A DNA stretch of 64,000 nt. It comes from Hetaerina americana (Eukaryota > Arthropoda > Insecta > Odonata > Calopterygidae). Positions 1-10,309 of the stretch are shown in pieces. Within the stretch, counting starts at the first letter, position 1, and the number at the start of each line of letters is the position of its first letter. The notes below the pieces were generated by a model that made no database searches, had not been told where the DNA came from, and saw only the letters and a program-made list of their open reading frames with translations. Location: assembly GCA_022747635.1 (NCBI GenBank), contig JAKTNV010000005.1, forward strand, positions 40,362,738-40,426,737, read 5' to 3'. The translations under genes were made by a program, and so were the position numbers.

Positions 1-690
1 GAAATAGCGCGATAAATTTATAGCGACCCTTGGATAGAGTAGCAGCCCTAGACGGAAGACCGACGACGGAAGTGGAGATACGGCTAGCGGCCCTTAAGCG
101 AGCCCAGAGCCATAGTGTTACGACCGCGCTGCTGATGGGAGTAGTAAAATGAATACGTTTTTATTTGCGCTTCGACATCTACTTAAGTTCATTTCACACC
201 TGTTTCATCTCAAGCTACGGAATGAGATTTAGTATTTCACCGTACGGAGTTTGCGTGTGGTCCTTCGAACAATTGCTATCGAACCCGTCGCGAATTACAC
301 AAAAATTGAAAAATAACAAGAAATGAGGATTTATATTGATTGCAATCTCAAAAGGTAAAGATATCGAGGGGGGAGGACTTAGTGCCATGAGACGCAAGTA
401 TAAGCGAGAATAATTTGATTTATTTCAAAAAGCTTAAAACGTCGTCCAATTTCGTTTCACCCTCATCCTATAACATTAGCCGGATTGCCTCGGCCATTGA
501 ATTTCATATTCTGGTAACATTATTTCCGGCACCCGGGTAAGATAATGCGCCTTAAGCCATTCATTTCTATTTACTCCCTATGGTGAATCATCCAGTGCCA
601 ATCCTTTCTTACTGTAAGGTAGCTCAGCTCCTGTCTTGTTGCCTTGCTGAGAAACCTGACATTTCTTAGTCGCGGGGTGTGAACCCTCTC
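1..690. other. no supported gene
   Basis: The stretch has mixed composition, with short ORFs of 60 residues or less and no recognisable domain. A box-B-like string on the minus strand near 667-690 has no matching box A. I see nothing else. Confidence 0.5.
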
Positions 691-726
691 TGGTCGACCT
701 TCAGGCACCGAGAGATACATATATAT

Positions 727-1062
727 AATTATTATTATAAGGTAATCTACCGGTTAAGTTAGGTTTTTGGATGGACATAACTACCAAATAAATACTTCGT
801 GACTCCTAACAAAACACAAAATCCAGCAACCTACTCTACATCAGGCCCCTCTTCATCTCTGAGTACTTTCTTCCTCCCTTCATCCCGTCCAACATCCCTA
901 TCCTGTTCCTTCCCTTTCCTCGTTTGCCTAACATTCTCCCCTCAATTACAGTTTTCAGCATCCCACTTCCAGTCCATATGCCCTTCATCCATTTTTCCTG
1001 CCTCCATGGGATTTTCTCCAAACAAACCACTCTCTTCGCCCACCATACCTAGTACTTCCTCA
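727..1062 (-). mobile_element. 5'-truncated LINE, 3' end (LINE family 1, copy a)
   Basis: This is the 3' end of a non-LTR retrotransposon whose coding sense is the minus strand. The minus frame at 836-1030 reads the C-terminal tail of the reverse-transcriptase polyprotein, including MLKTVIEGRMLGKRGKGRNR. The sequence matches 20553-20880 almost base for base, which defines the family. The element terminus on the plus strand is GGTAATCTACCGG at 741, preceded by an ATT-type short repeat (727-740) typical of a LINE 3' tail. Homology to the longer copy stops near 1062, taken as the 5' truncation point. No functional protein is possible. Confidence 0.85.
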
Positions 1063-1384
1063 TTTATACATATATATACAAATATAAATCAGCATCGTGC
1101 CTCTCCTATACCCATTCTCGCCAGGCATGAGATTATTGCCTCTCCTCCGCACGCACTACGCCAACAAACACGCCCACATGTCGTCCGCACAAGGCAGCGC
1201 ACACGGCTTCTTATTTTATTAAAAAAAAAGACGGAGATGGACCATGCTAAATCGGAAAATCATCTTTTGATTACGAAAAAAACAATAAAAAACTAAAGTA
1301 TGAAAATAAATCCGAAGATTCCCCATCATACTGTCAGATATCTAATTTTTCACTCTCAAAAGGGCAACACACACAAGGCAACTT
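1063..1384. other. no supported gene
   Basis: Unique-looking sequence follows the LINE truncation point. It has a short TA-rich patch at 1066-1085 and A-runs near 1220 and 1280. The plus-strand ORF running in from 799 is an antisense reading of the LINE and is not a gene. Confidence 0.5.
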
Positions 1385-1730
1385 CTCGGGTAAGAGCTGG
1401 GTGGGAGAGAGTCATGAACTGAAAAAGGAGAGGAGAACGGGGTGGAGGTGGAGGAAGAAGGGTTGTGGAGGGAGGCTTTGGATGGGACTCGATCGTGATT
1501 CAGATGCTTCCTCTCCCCGCCGGAGCTTAAACGAAAGGAAAATGCCTGGGGGAGGGTAGAATGGGAGGAGGAGAGGGAGAATAAATATCTTTCTCGGAGA
1601 GGGGAGGGAGGGAGTGGTTAGGGGTGGTGAGGTGGTAGTGGTGGGGTTACGTCCCTCGTGAGAAATGAAGATTCATCGGGAAGACGACCACGGCGGGAGG
1701 AGAGATTATTAGAGAGAGATAGGGCGTGGC
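1385..1730. other. purine-rich, GC-rich tract
   Basis: The plus strand is dominated by GGAGG, GAGAGG and GGTGG runs for about 340 bp within AT-rich surroundings. No exon or repeat family is recognised. It could be a regulatory GA-rich block or an old low-complexity expansion. A shorter pyrimidine interruption lies near 1508-1525. Confidence 0.5.
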
Positions 1731-4700
1731 CATGGGAAAACAGACACCTCCCTCCCCCGTCTTTCTTTACATACACCGCAACAGTAAAATCTTTGTAAGT
1801 GCCCGTTGTCCTTATGGGATGACACGTTGGAGATGTTACGATCCTTACTTTGCCAATCGTTCGGTTTATGCGGCGTTTGTGGCCTCGGGATACGATCGGT
1901 GCCAGTTTGGATTATGACCGGGCTCATTATTATCTTCTTCATTTCTTTCACTGTGTCGAAATGGCGGAGAGGAAACGAAGAGGGTGTAATGTAGGATGAG
2001 GGTGAGGTAGGGAATGGTCTCACAGATGGTTACAATTAGCGTGGGTGATCCAAGCAGAATTCCCGCTAATGAAAAGTGTTTTCGTGCATAATTCTCGCAA
2101 CCGACCACAATCGTATGGTCGTGACGAAGGCTTCATCATGGGAGAAAAGGTAAGGTTCCACCAGGTAAGAAATCGAGCCGTCATAAATCATTAATTCATC
2201 AGCTAAAATAAGTGAAATTACTGCGAAATCACTTCTCGGGTGAAACTGTTTTTAAGTTCCTGACTCAACCATTTTATTACTTTCCGACGTTTACCTTGAA
2301 AAGGAGCCAAAAATGACCCGCTTACATCCTTTGACAGATATAAATATATGTTTCGGGTGAATAAACAAACCTATCGCTCAAAGTTTGCGTTGAGCTATAA
2401 CTACGAAAGGCGTTTCATATAATCGAACTCTTGAGTAGAAAATGAGTTAGAGAACAGATACGGAAAAAACTGAATGGCAGGAGGATTATAAAGGTTTACC
2501 AAAGAAAAGTACTTTATGGACCATACATATTCGTGATATATTACATTATTCATGTTGATGGCCAAACCACCTGGACTAAATCAATGCCTTTTGGGTTTCA
2601 CAATTAATTTCGTTGTGAAAAGGCATTTTCCGAACAAAATATTAAGAAGTTTTAAAAAATTACGCATAAGCCTTTCATAACGGACCCTTTGCATTTTGGA
2701 TTTTAACGTACCAAATTACTACGCAAAGTCTCCAACAAAAACATGCAAGAAGTGTCCTCGGCATAATTCGGTAATAATTATTTCCAAGTTAAGCAATTTC
2801 GCAATAGTTTTTAAAACTCAGACCGCAGAAAAAAACATTAATTAAAGAAAACTTTTATTGCCTCTTGTGAACAAAAATTTGAAATCATGCCAGCTGACAT
2901 TAGTGCCTATTCTGTTTAATTCTGTTTTTACCACCAAAGATTATTAAAACATATTTTATGACTGAATAATGAAAATTTCAATGGGTACTTAAAAATGCTG
3001 GGAATCTATTTATTTGGAAGAAAAGGACATTACATAGACTCAAAAAAATAAGTTACTTTATTTATGGAACTTCAAAGATACGGACGAGGGTAAAATATAA
3101 ATGTTATACTAACGCCTTTCATTAAAACTGCAATGCAAGTTTAGGTCAGGGTGAAGAAAAAGGGAGGTTAGAAGCACTGGCGGCCTTGTGGTATATGTGT
3201 TAAAGTTTATTTCAAGATAAAGTTCACCTACCAAAACTGTTAACATAATGATTCAATGAAACGTAGGTGACGGGGCCACAATCATGGGGAGATATTTAGA
3301 ATGCCATTAATCGCGGGCCAGCATCCTAAAAATTAGATGCAGCTCAAGGCTAGACAACGGCAAGTCAAAGGCAGTATGATCTCACAAAGTGCACCGCTCA
3401 CTGGGTTTAATTAGTAACACTATCATACGCAGGCAATGAAACCTGTGGGATAACGTGACTGCACCGGTGAACAAGCTTGTTGAGAGACCCGGAAGCGGTG
3501 ATGCCGTAGATGTATCGACTACTCTTGTTGAGGCACCCACGAGAGACTGATGTTGTGTAAATGGAAGTGCTCTGGGAACTTCGTATGTGAATGATGACAG
3601 CACATGATATGATTACCATCTTCCTCGTAAATGCTCGTGCCTGCCATTCCTAAGATTTCAAAATACTTTATTCCCAGTCTTGTCTTTATTTGTAACTCAT
3701 TCTGTATCGCTCGGGAAATACATAATTTTGTTGGTGATGAGCACGGTATAATAAATGTAAATAACAAATTCCACCGTTCCAAATGCCACTCGGTAAAAAC
3801 ACGAGCCCAATTTGAGACGCACGGAATGAAAATAAATCCCAGGGAAATGTAAGTGGTGCAATCCTCACCAAGTAGGAAGGATACGGTAAAACCAAATAGG
3901 TATGGAATCATGGAAATTGGGATCATAACTAAGTTATCAAATGAATGATTTACCAAATGGAATGATGTGAATTACAAGTCCCCGAGCAAAGTATACAAGG
4001 TTATAATAAAGAGGGTAGCAGAACAATGATGTAGACAGTTTAATTCTTGCAAGTACTATATTTTTTTGCCTAGATTTGGGGTATACTGTCATTATTAAGG
4101 TAGTAGTTATGAATGTCGTCCCATTTCTCCACCATCTTGAACATGACAATGCAGTTGGAGCATAAGGGTAATTATACGGGCTATGTATGCCTCTCATTTT
4201 TTTACATAATAAATTTACAAAAAGTAACGCCTGACAAAATAAAGTTCATAGTAGACAGCGTTGTATAAATAAAAACTTATTTCTTTCGGAAAGAGAAATA
4301 ACATCTATTGAGCTATTCTGTAATCATGGAAAATCAGACACTTTACACTAATATAGAAGAAGCAATGATAGATACGTAGGAGGGGGAGATATTGGTGGGT
4401 GAGATAGGAAGAAGATGAAAGTGAATGGAGGAGGTATCAAAGGTAGCGATATAGTAAAAGCCGTTATATAAGGGAGGCGGGGACGAGATATGAAAGAAAA
4501 AAAAATACATTTTGGACGGCATTCTGGGTGATAGACAAAACTGAAAACCTGAAGAAAGTTACAGCGCATGGCCCAGGGATATTTTAAAGTATACTATCAT
4601 GTTCAATAGTTCTCCAACCCTTCTAAAACCTACTTTGAAAAGGGAGACAACCTAATCATAACAATAAAAACTTTTTTATTAGCCACGCCCTTCATTCCAG

Positions 4701-4735
4701 GGCTCTTACGCGGTCACACATAATAATATGTTTTT
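1731..4735. other. AT-rich stretch without supported genes
   Basis: Short overlapping ORFs occur on both strands (the longest is 145 codons, minus, 3519-3956). None has a recognisable domain, a coding-like third-position pattern or a paralogous repeat in the window. The region 4350-4560 is purine-rich and faintly resembles the C-terminal part of LINE family 1, but too weakly to call. Confidence 0.5.
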
Positions 4736-4736
4736 G

Positions 4737-4752
4737 GAGAGAGAGAGAGAGA
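4737..4752. repeat. GA dinucleotide run
   Basis: A short uninterrupted GAGAGA run, a simple sequence with no further context. Confidence 0.7.
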
Positions 4753-6515
4753 TGTGATGCACCATTCATCGTTGGTTCTTACGTCTCGTCTATTTAAAGC
4801 CCATATTTATCGAATGAAAATAGGATAAAGACTAAATTTAAGCTCGCCGTCGAAACTTTTTAAACGTACAAAAACCCTCAGAAGGAGGGAGCAACTATGA
4901 ATAAATCATGAAGTCTCTTGGGAGTAGAAAATTATGATCCTGAAAACGAGTTTCCTGAGTTTCTATGGTAACATGCAGAGCTTACGGGACGGCGACGGAT
5001 AGAAAACGTGTTGGTCGGAGTATGAGGCGGGAAAACAAGTGCGCTATGCTCTATGGGCGCGAACTCCTCAAATGGAATGTAGGTTACCAAGGGAACGTTT
5101 CGTTCTCGACGCTCGACAAGGGCCGAGATCCAAAGAGCTTAGGATATGAGATAGGCAACGAAAGGAGTGAAATGAATGATAAGGATAGCGTAGCACAACC
5201 GGGGAAACCTATATTCCTTAGAGAGTTCCTCTACAACATGACGTTTTGTCGGCATCAAATCGGATAGTGTCACAATGACAACCCTTCTTGAAGTATGCGC
5301 ACGCTCGCCTGTCATGCCTGAAATATCTTTATTGTTCGAATGCGGGCAGCGATCCAAATCCATGCAAAAAATCTCGCATCGCAATGTACAAATTACTATT
5401 GAGGGAGAGAGAGAGAAAGATAAGTACGATAATTTACATGAACTAAGATACGCTTAAAAGAAAACTCCTCTTAGAGTTTTCAAGATATGGATGAAAATTT
5501 CTTGAAATTCAAAATCCTTATAAATCAAAGACGCATCCGATACGGAGTTAATAAAAACTCCTGGTTGAATTTTCTGTTTGAAAATTCTTGGGAATTCGTA
5601 TGGTAAAATAATCGTTCCCAACGCTCCAATAGGAATGTAACAAATGAAAATACTACCGAATCTAATATTTTTTCAAAATTTTACCAAATTAGGAGAACAT
5701 TATTTATTTGGGTTAGCAACCATATTAGAGACATTGTTAGTTATGGTTTTGCATATTGCAAGAAGAAACAGACTTTTACGTGAAGGGGAAAATTTAAGAA
5801 TATATTATAAAAAAACTTCTTTAAGACAAGCTAGGGAAGAAAAACTGAAAAAGCCAATTTGATGAGTAAATAAAACATTTGAAAAAATGAATATAAGCTT
5901 TCGGGCTCAAAACAGGTATGTACTATCCAATCTCACACTTTAAACGAGAGATATACCAAAAGATGGGAAAATCCAAAAACTATTCATGAATGAAACTTTC
6001 AATTTAAGCGTTTCGAGGGAAAATGTGGTTTTATCCTAAACTTTCTGATATATTGACAGCTTTTTGAAGAAAGGTTTACCATAAAATTACGATACATGTA
6101 TAATTACGATACATCATTGCAATCGATTCCTAACCATGTACAGCTCTGCAGTGGAAGTGCTATAATGTTTTGATGAATGGAGTATTCCATTGAAATGCAG
6201 ATTTTCAATTAATTTTATCTTCAGAGAATTTGAAACGCCCGTGGGTGATAGTGTTATCTACATTAGACTCATTCAAGGAGTATATTCACGATAAACACTT
6301 CAGGATATGCCTGACTTACATATTAATCATTTTCACATAAAATTTTAATGAATTTGAATTGGAAACTATTTACGGTGAAAATAAACTCAAAACTTTCAAA
6401 ATCAAGTGGGTTAAATACCATGCAATTGAACTGTTGGTCGTTAGTAAAATTGCATAATCCTTCTAACTCACATTTTTTCTGTTTATTGTTGAAGTTTACC
6501 ATACCCGAAACAGTC
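4753..6515. other. AT-rich stretch without supported genes
   Basis: The ORFs at 4965-5267, 5275-5457 and 5644-5862 have no recognisable motif. A second short GAGA run is at about 5403-5416. I see nothing else. Confidence 0.5.
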
Positions 6516-6536
6516 ATGATCAAAACTCAAAAGATC

Positions 6537-6543
6537 AAAAAAA
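6537..6543 (-). terminator. Pol III T-run terminator of tRNA-Ile copy 1
   Basis: Seven consecutive A on the plus strand, so seven T on the coding strand, start directly after the discriminator base. This is the normal RNA polymerase III termination signal. Confidence 0.85.
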
Positions 6544-6633
6544 TGCTCCAGGTGAGGCTCGAACTCACAACCCCGGCATAGCTCGGACACTGTCATATAA
6601 GTACCGTGCGCTAACCAATTGCGCCACTGGAGC
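6544..6633 (-). tRNA. tRNA-Ile (anticodon UAU) with 16-nt intron, copy 1
   Basis: Read on the minus strand from 6633, the sequence folds as a complete nuclear tRNA. It has a 7-bp acceptor stem (GCTCCAG with CTGGAGC), a 4-bp D stem GCGC/GCGC, an anticodon stem CGGTA/TGCCG with one U-G pair, and a T arm GTGAG-TTCGAGC-CTCAC. The discriminator is A at 6544. The anticodon is TAT, so it reads the AUA isoleucine codon. Between A37 and A38 lies a 16-nt intron (6580-6595), the canonical position and usual for animal tRNA-Ile(UAU). Without the intron the tRNA is 74 nt. Box A (TGGCGCAATTGG) and box B (GAGTTCGAGCC) are intact. A run of seven T on the coding strand just past the 3' end (6537-6543) is the likely Pol III terminator. 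It is identical over all 90 nt to the copy at 7114-7203. Confidence 0.95.
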
Positions 6634-7106
6634 GACGAAGGAATCGCGATAAACCTTAAAAGTTTTGGTGGTAGGTGAGCCAAAAAATAGGCGAACCGTA
6701 TGTTATTTATTTTGCGTGAATCGACTGATGCGACGGTTTTACTTTAGGATTACACATTGCATCGTAAGAAGCTGGACTAGTAGCTGGCAAATGGACGAAA
6801 TGGGTGTCGCCTTTTCTTCTTGAACGAAAAATATTATTTCGGAAATATTCTGGGTGATTCATTTAAATATCTTCAAACTGTTTACAATGCTCTTTAGATG
6901 TTGCAGTTGCTCAAAAAGGTTACACCGGTTAAATGTAATGTAAAGGAACTGTTGGCTGCTAAAGTCTCCACTGCATACATGAAATACACATGATATCCTT
7001 TTAATTCAATTTGTTTCTATTGATTGCTTAAAAACTGCTTAAAAATGCTTGAAGTTAATAATACGCGAAACATGCGTGAAGAGATATGATCAAAACTCAA
7101 GTGATC

Positions 7107-7112
7107 AAAAAA
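7107..7112 (-). terminator. Pol III T-run terminator of tRNA-Ile copy 2
   Basis: Six consecutive T on the coding strand, one base past the discriminator (7113 is the intervening base). Confidence 0.8.
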
Positions 7113-7113
7113 C

Positions 7114-7203
7114 TGCTCCAGGTGAGGCTCGAACTCACAACCCCGGCATAGCTCGGACACTGTCATATAAGTACCGTGCGCTAACCAATTGCGCCACTGG
7201 AGC
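7114..7203 (-). tRNA. tRNA-Ile (anticodon UAU) with 16-nt intron, copy 2
   Basis: This second tRNA-Ile(UAU) gene is base-identical to copy 1 over all 90 nt. Acceptor, D, anticodon and T stems, the anticodon TAT, the 16-nt intron (7150-7165) after A37 and the A discriminator (7114) are all intact. Its 3' flank also resembles that of copy 1 for about 30 bp: both carry ATGATCAAAACTCAA and GATCAAAAAA. The 5' flanks do not match. A recent local duplication covering the gene and its terminator is therefore likely. Boxes A and B and a six-T terminator suggest it is transcribable. Confidence 0.95.
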
Positions 7204-7209
7204 CGTAAA

Positions 7210-8460
7210 ATCCAACTCGAGTGGAAGTGCCAAAGAATGTGAATCGAGTGCTGCATTTCAAATTATGTGTAAAAAACCACTAACATAACGGATGTGAATG
7301 AGCCAATGGTGTTCCTTATCCGCGTCAACATTTGGGCTCAACTTCTCTTGGAATAACATTTCTTTGATAACGATTTATTTGGGTAAAAAACCACTTTAGC
7401 GTCATTATTTACGTGCGGTCTGATACGGAATCAATGATCGTTTATTCCACTGGTTTGGTGAAAAAGATCAAACAAAACGCTCCTACGCGCCAAAAGTGGA
7501 AATTTCTTTCTTTTCTTCATGTTGATTTGCTACTTAGACGTAGATGAGTGCGTAGGTTAACATTGATCATAATTTTTTTGTTATAGCATAATTAACATCC
7601 AACTGTGAATTTTGAAAATTAAAATCATACCGATATATATTTAAATAAGTAAGCATTAGAATAATGCGGGAATTTACAATATTTTCGCGCGCTGCAAAAT
7701 ATCTTAATTATAATAATTTTATGTATTTCAAATAGGGCTACCCTGCGTACTGCGCATAACCAAGGTTATGATTTAATTCTCCAACCAATCAGTCCCACTA
7801 CCAATGTGTTGATTTTAGTCTTTAGTTTCTTTTTCAGACCTTAGGGACTTTTACTTTCACAATTAAACCAAGAAGGGATTTAATTATGAAAGCCTTTGAA
7901 GCTACACTGTTTCCTATTAGATATTTACCAAAGTGAATAATTAGCCGATGGAAATCTACAAGGCAGAACGATTTTTTCCAGTATTGGTTTAAAACACACA
8001 AAATCTCTTCTGCCCAAACTCATTCTTTCAAATGTCACGGAAAGCTAAAGGAAGGCCCAAGAAACATAATAATTGAATCACAGGCAGATGGTTTTATTAT
8101 TGGCACATAAAAATGCCATGAGTAAATCCTTCAGCTGAAAAATCACGTTTCCGTGTGGGAGTGATGCAACCTTTCCGCCCATAGTGTTTTTCTTATCCTA
8201 ATTGTTTCCCTTTCCTAATCTATCCCCAAGATTAGCTTTTGCGGATTCACGATGTGGAAAGAATGAACGCCGATCATCACAATGAAATGATTTTTCCGAA
8301 CGCCCGAGATAGATAAAAATCGGCTGCACAGAAAAGAGACGAACTGAGAACCTTATTAATATACTACCGTTAGGCATTTTTTTCAAAATCCCGAGCGCCT
8401 ACGGAGGATGCCATCAAAGACACGCCGCTCTCACGTTGCAAAAGACCGGGTAGGCAGTCG
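7210..8460. other. AT-rich stretch without supported genes
   Basis: No domain, repeat family or RNA gene is recognised. The ORFs are 62-79 codons, and those around 7049-7288 are readings through the tRNA gene. Confidence 0.5.
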
Positions 8461-8477
8461 TTCACCCATCACAAGAG

Positions 8478-8870
8478 CGAGAATTCCTTTCAAGGAGCTG
8501 AGAGGGCCGCGGGGGGGAAGATCTTGGGGGGTGAAAAGTTGGGTCGTGGGGGGGGGGGAGAGGGGGGAGTAAGTGACAGCGGAGTGGGGTGCAGGGCAGA
8601 AGAGTGGAAAATAAGGTGAAAAAAAATGAGGAGCGAAAAGAAAGGACCGAGAGGCGGGAGAAAGCAGAGGCAGGGTGTAGGGGGGGGCGGAGGACGTGAC
8701 CGCGCAGGTGGGCGGGGAGGAGAGGAAAGACCCGCGAGGTGGTGTGAGATATCTGAGGCGGCGACTGGAGGGTCTTCCTTCGCCCGGAGGCGGGTGCGGG
8801 CGAGCGGGGAGATGACACACCGAAGACCGTGCAGGTTGGAAAGCGAGGCAGAATGAAAAGAGACCGTCGG
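8478..8870. other. GC-rich polypurine tract with long G runs
   Basis: The plus strand is strongly purine-rich and GC-rich. It includes G runs of 7, 6, 3, 12 and 6 bases between 8511 and 8567. Stop-poor frames of 150 and 154 codons on the minus strand are proline/serine/arginine-rich and come from this composition. No domain is visible. Together with the pyrimidine-rich block that follows, it could be a CpG- and GA-rich promoter-like island, but no transcript evidence is available. Confidence 0.6.
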
Positions 8871-8889
8871 CCGCCGCGTGCATAATGCT

Positions 8890-9400
8890 TAAGATACCTC
8901 TCTCTCCCTTTCCTCCCGCGCATCATCCCTCTCCTTCCCCACCTCTCCCGGTAATTCGTGAGCCGAGCACCGGGTCAGAAAGCATCTCGGCACGGCGTTG
9001 CATAAATCAACGACGCAACAACTTTCTCCCAAAGTTACGAGGTTACGAGTTCTCATCTCCCAGCGGTCTCCCCTCAATTCCCTTCCTCTGTAACCTCTTC
9101 CACCAACACTGCCCCGCTGCCCTCACATTTCCAATTCCCACCGCCCGCCCCCATCTCTCATCCCCCTCCCCCCAGAGACTCCCACGCCCTCCGTCGCTTC
9201 TCCTGTCCGTCTCCTGACGCGTCCACTCACTCACTCACTCCCCGGCCTCTTTCACCGCCACACACGCACACAAATACATGCGCGCGCCGAATCCATTCTC
9301 AACTTCTCTCCCACCCGGCTGCTCAAAACAACTCGCGTCAACCTTCTTCTCTCCCTCCGCCATGTTCCCTCCCCTACGATTCATTTGATTTGGAGGTTGA
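8890..9400. other. GC-rich polypyrimidine tract
   Basis: Directly after the purine tract the plus strand becomes rich in CCTCTCC and CTCCC. It contains a short ACTC tandem run (9222-9241) and a CA-rich piece near 9258-9275. The 110-codon ORF at 8885-9217 is a low-complexity reading. The purine/pyrimidine switch near 8880 makes the whole 0.9-kb block skew-symmetric. Confidence 0.6.
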
Positions 9401-10120
9401 TATGCGGTCGTTTCTGCGCGTGGACGTGGTCAATTAGTAAGTGTGTAATTTGCAAACCTGTGGTACTTTCGCTGAAGGCTCGGAAGTGAGATTGCAGTAC
9501 AAATATGGCGATTGGGAGAACATTTTCCTTCACTCGATTGTTGACACCGGAGGGCTACGGATATGTAACCTCCGTTTATACAAGTGTGAAGCTTATTAAA
9601 GTGATGGATTTGAGAAAGCTTTATAAGTGATGAAAGCTTTTCAGTGAAGTGACATGTAGCTTTTAATACTTTCACTACATCATAAAAATAAAAATAAACT
9701 CCCTCAGATAATTACAGCGCATCTTTAGTTATGCCAGAAAATATATTATTCTGTTGATATTACATAATAGGGTGCGTGCATGAAATGTATTTTAACTGAA
9801 AGTCCTAAATGTTTATGAAAGAAGCATATGTTGCGAAGCTGACACTAAATTGTGTGTAAAATCATAGTTATAAACCAGTTTTTTACGTTTGAAATAAGGG
9901 TCAAGGGCTACTTTTAAATACGTTGCTCATTGATTGAATCGAAAGCTGCGACGCCAATGCTTGTAAGTACCATACAATTACCGTGCATTAACGGTTGATC
10001 ACGCAAGTATAGTTTGCTTTGAACGCCTAAAATTAATTAATTAAATAACTCTCGAGTATTTTTTCGGGACTAAATCCTCCATGTAATGAATAGTTTCAGG
10101 CGTAACTTTGTGGGATTTTT
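9401..10120. other. AT-rich stretch without supported genes
   Basis: I see no domain, repeat or RNA gene here. Confidence 0.5.
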
Positions 10121-10124
10121 CCAT

Positions 10125-10301
10125 AATGAATAATGTTAAACAAAACTTTTTAATTCCACATGAAAATAAGCTTTATTGTGACCTAGGTTTCACAGTGGTG
10201 CAGCATCTTCGGGACTGAGATGCTGCACCGCAGTGATACCTAGGTCACAATAAAGCTTATTTTCATGTGAAGTTAAAAGCTTTGTTTTAACATTATTCAT
10301 T
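10125..10301. mobile_element. foldback (hairpin) element, possible MITE
   Basis: Two arms of 84 nt (10125-10208 and 10218-10301) are near-perfect reverse complements around a 9-nt loop (10209-10217). The central block, which includes AAAATAAGCTTTATTGTGAC, CTAGGT and GTGCAGCATCT, is almost fully paired. Differences are mainly in the outer 25 nt. There is no internal coding capacity. The shape fits a foldback MITE or an inverted dimer of a short repeat. I could not see a clear target-site duplication, and no second copy is present in this window. Confidence 0.65.
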
Positions 10302-10309
10302 CAAGTCTT

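Noticed and set aside
667..700. Box-B-like GGTTCACACCC on the minus strand
   Set aside because: No plausible box A; the sequence runs into the LINE tail.
799..1296. 165-codon plus-strand ORF
   Set aside because: It is the antisense of the LINE 3' end. The recognisable protein is on the minus strand.
4350..4560. Possible LINE family 1 C-terminal relic
   Set aside because: Only a short VKAVI..GR-like string resembles the family tail. The rest does not align.
8431..8926. Overlapping minus-strand ORFs of 150 and 154 codons
   Set aside because: Same reason: low-complexity proline/serine/arginine readings of a polypurine block, open in more than one frame.
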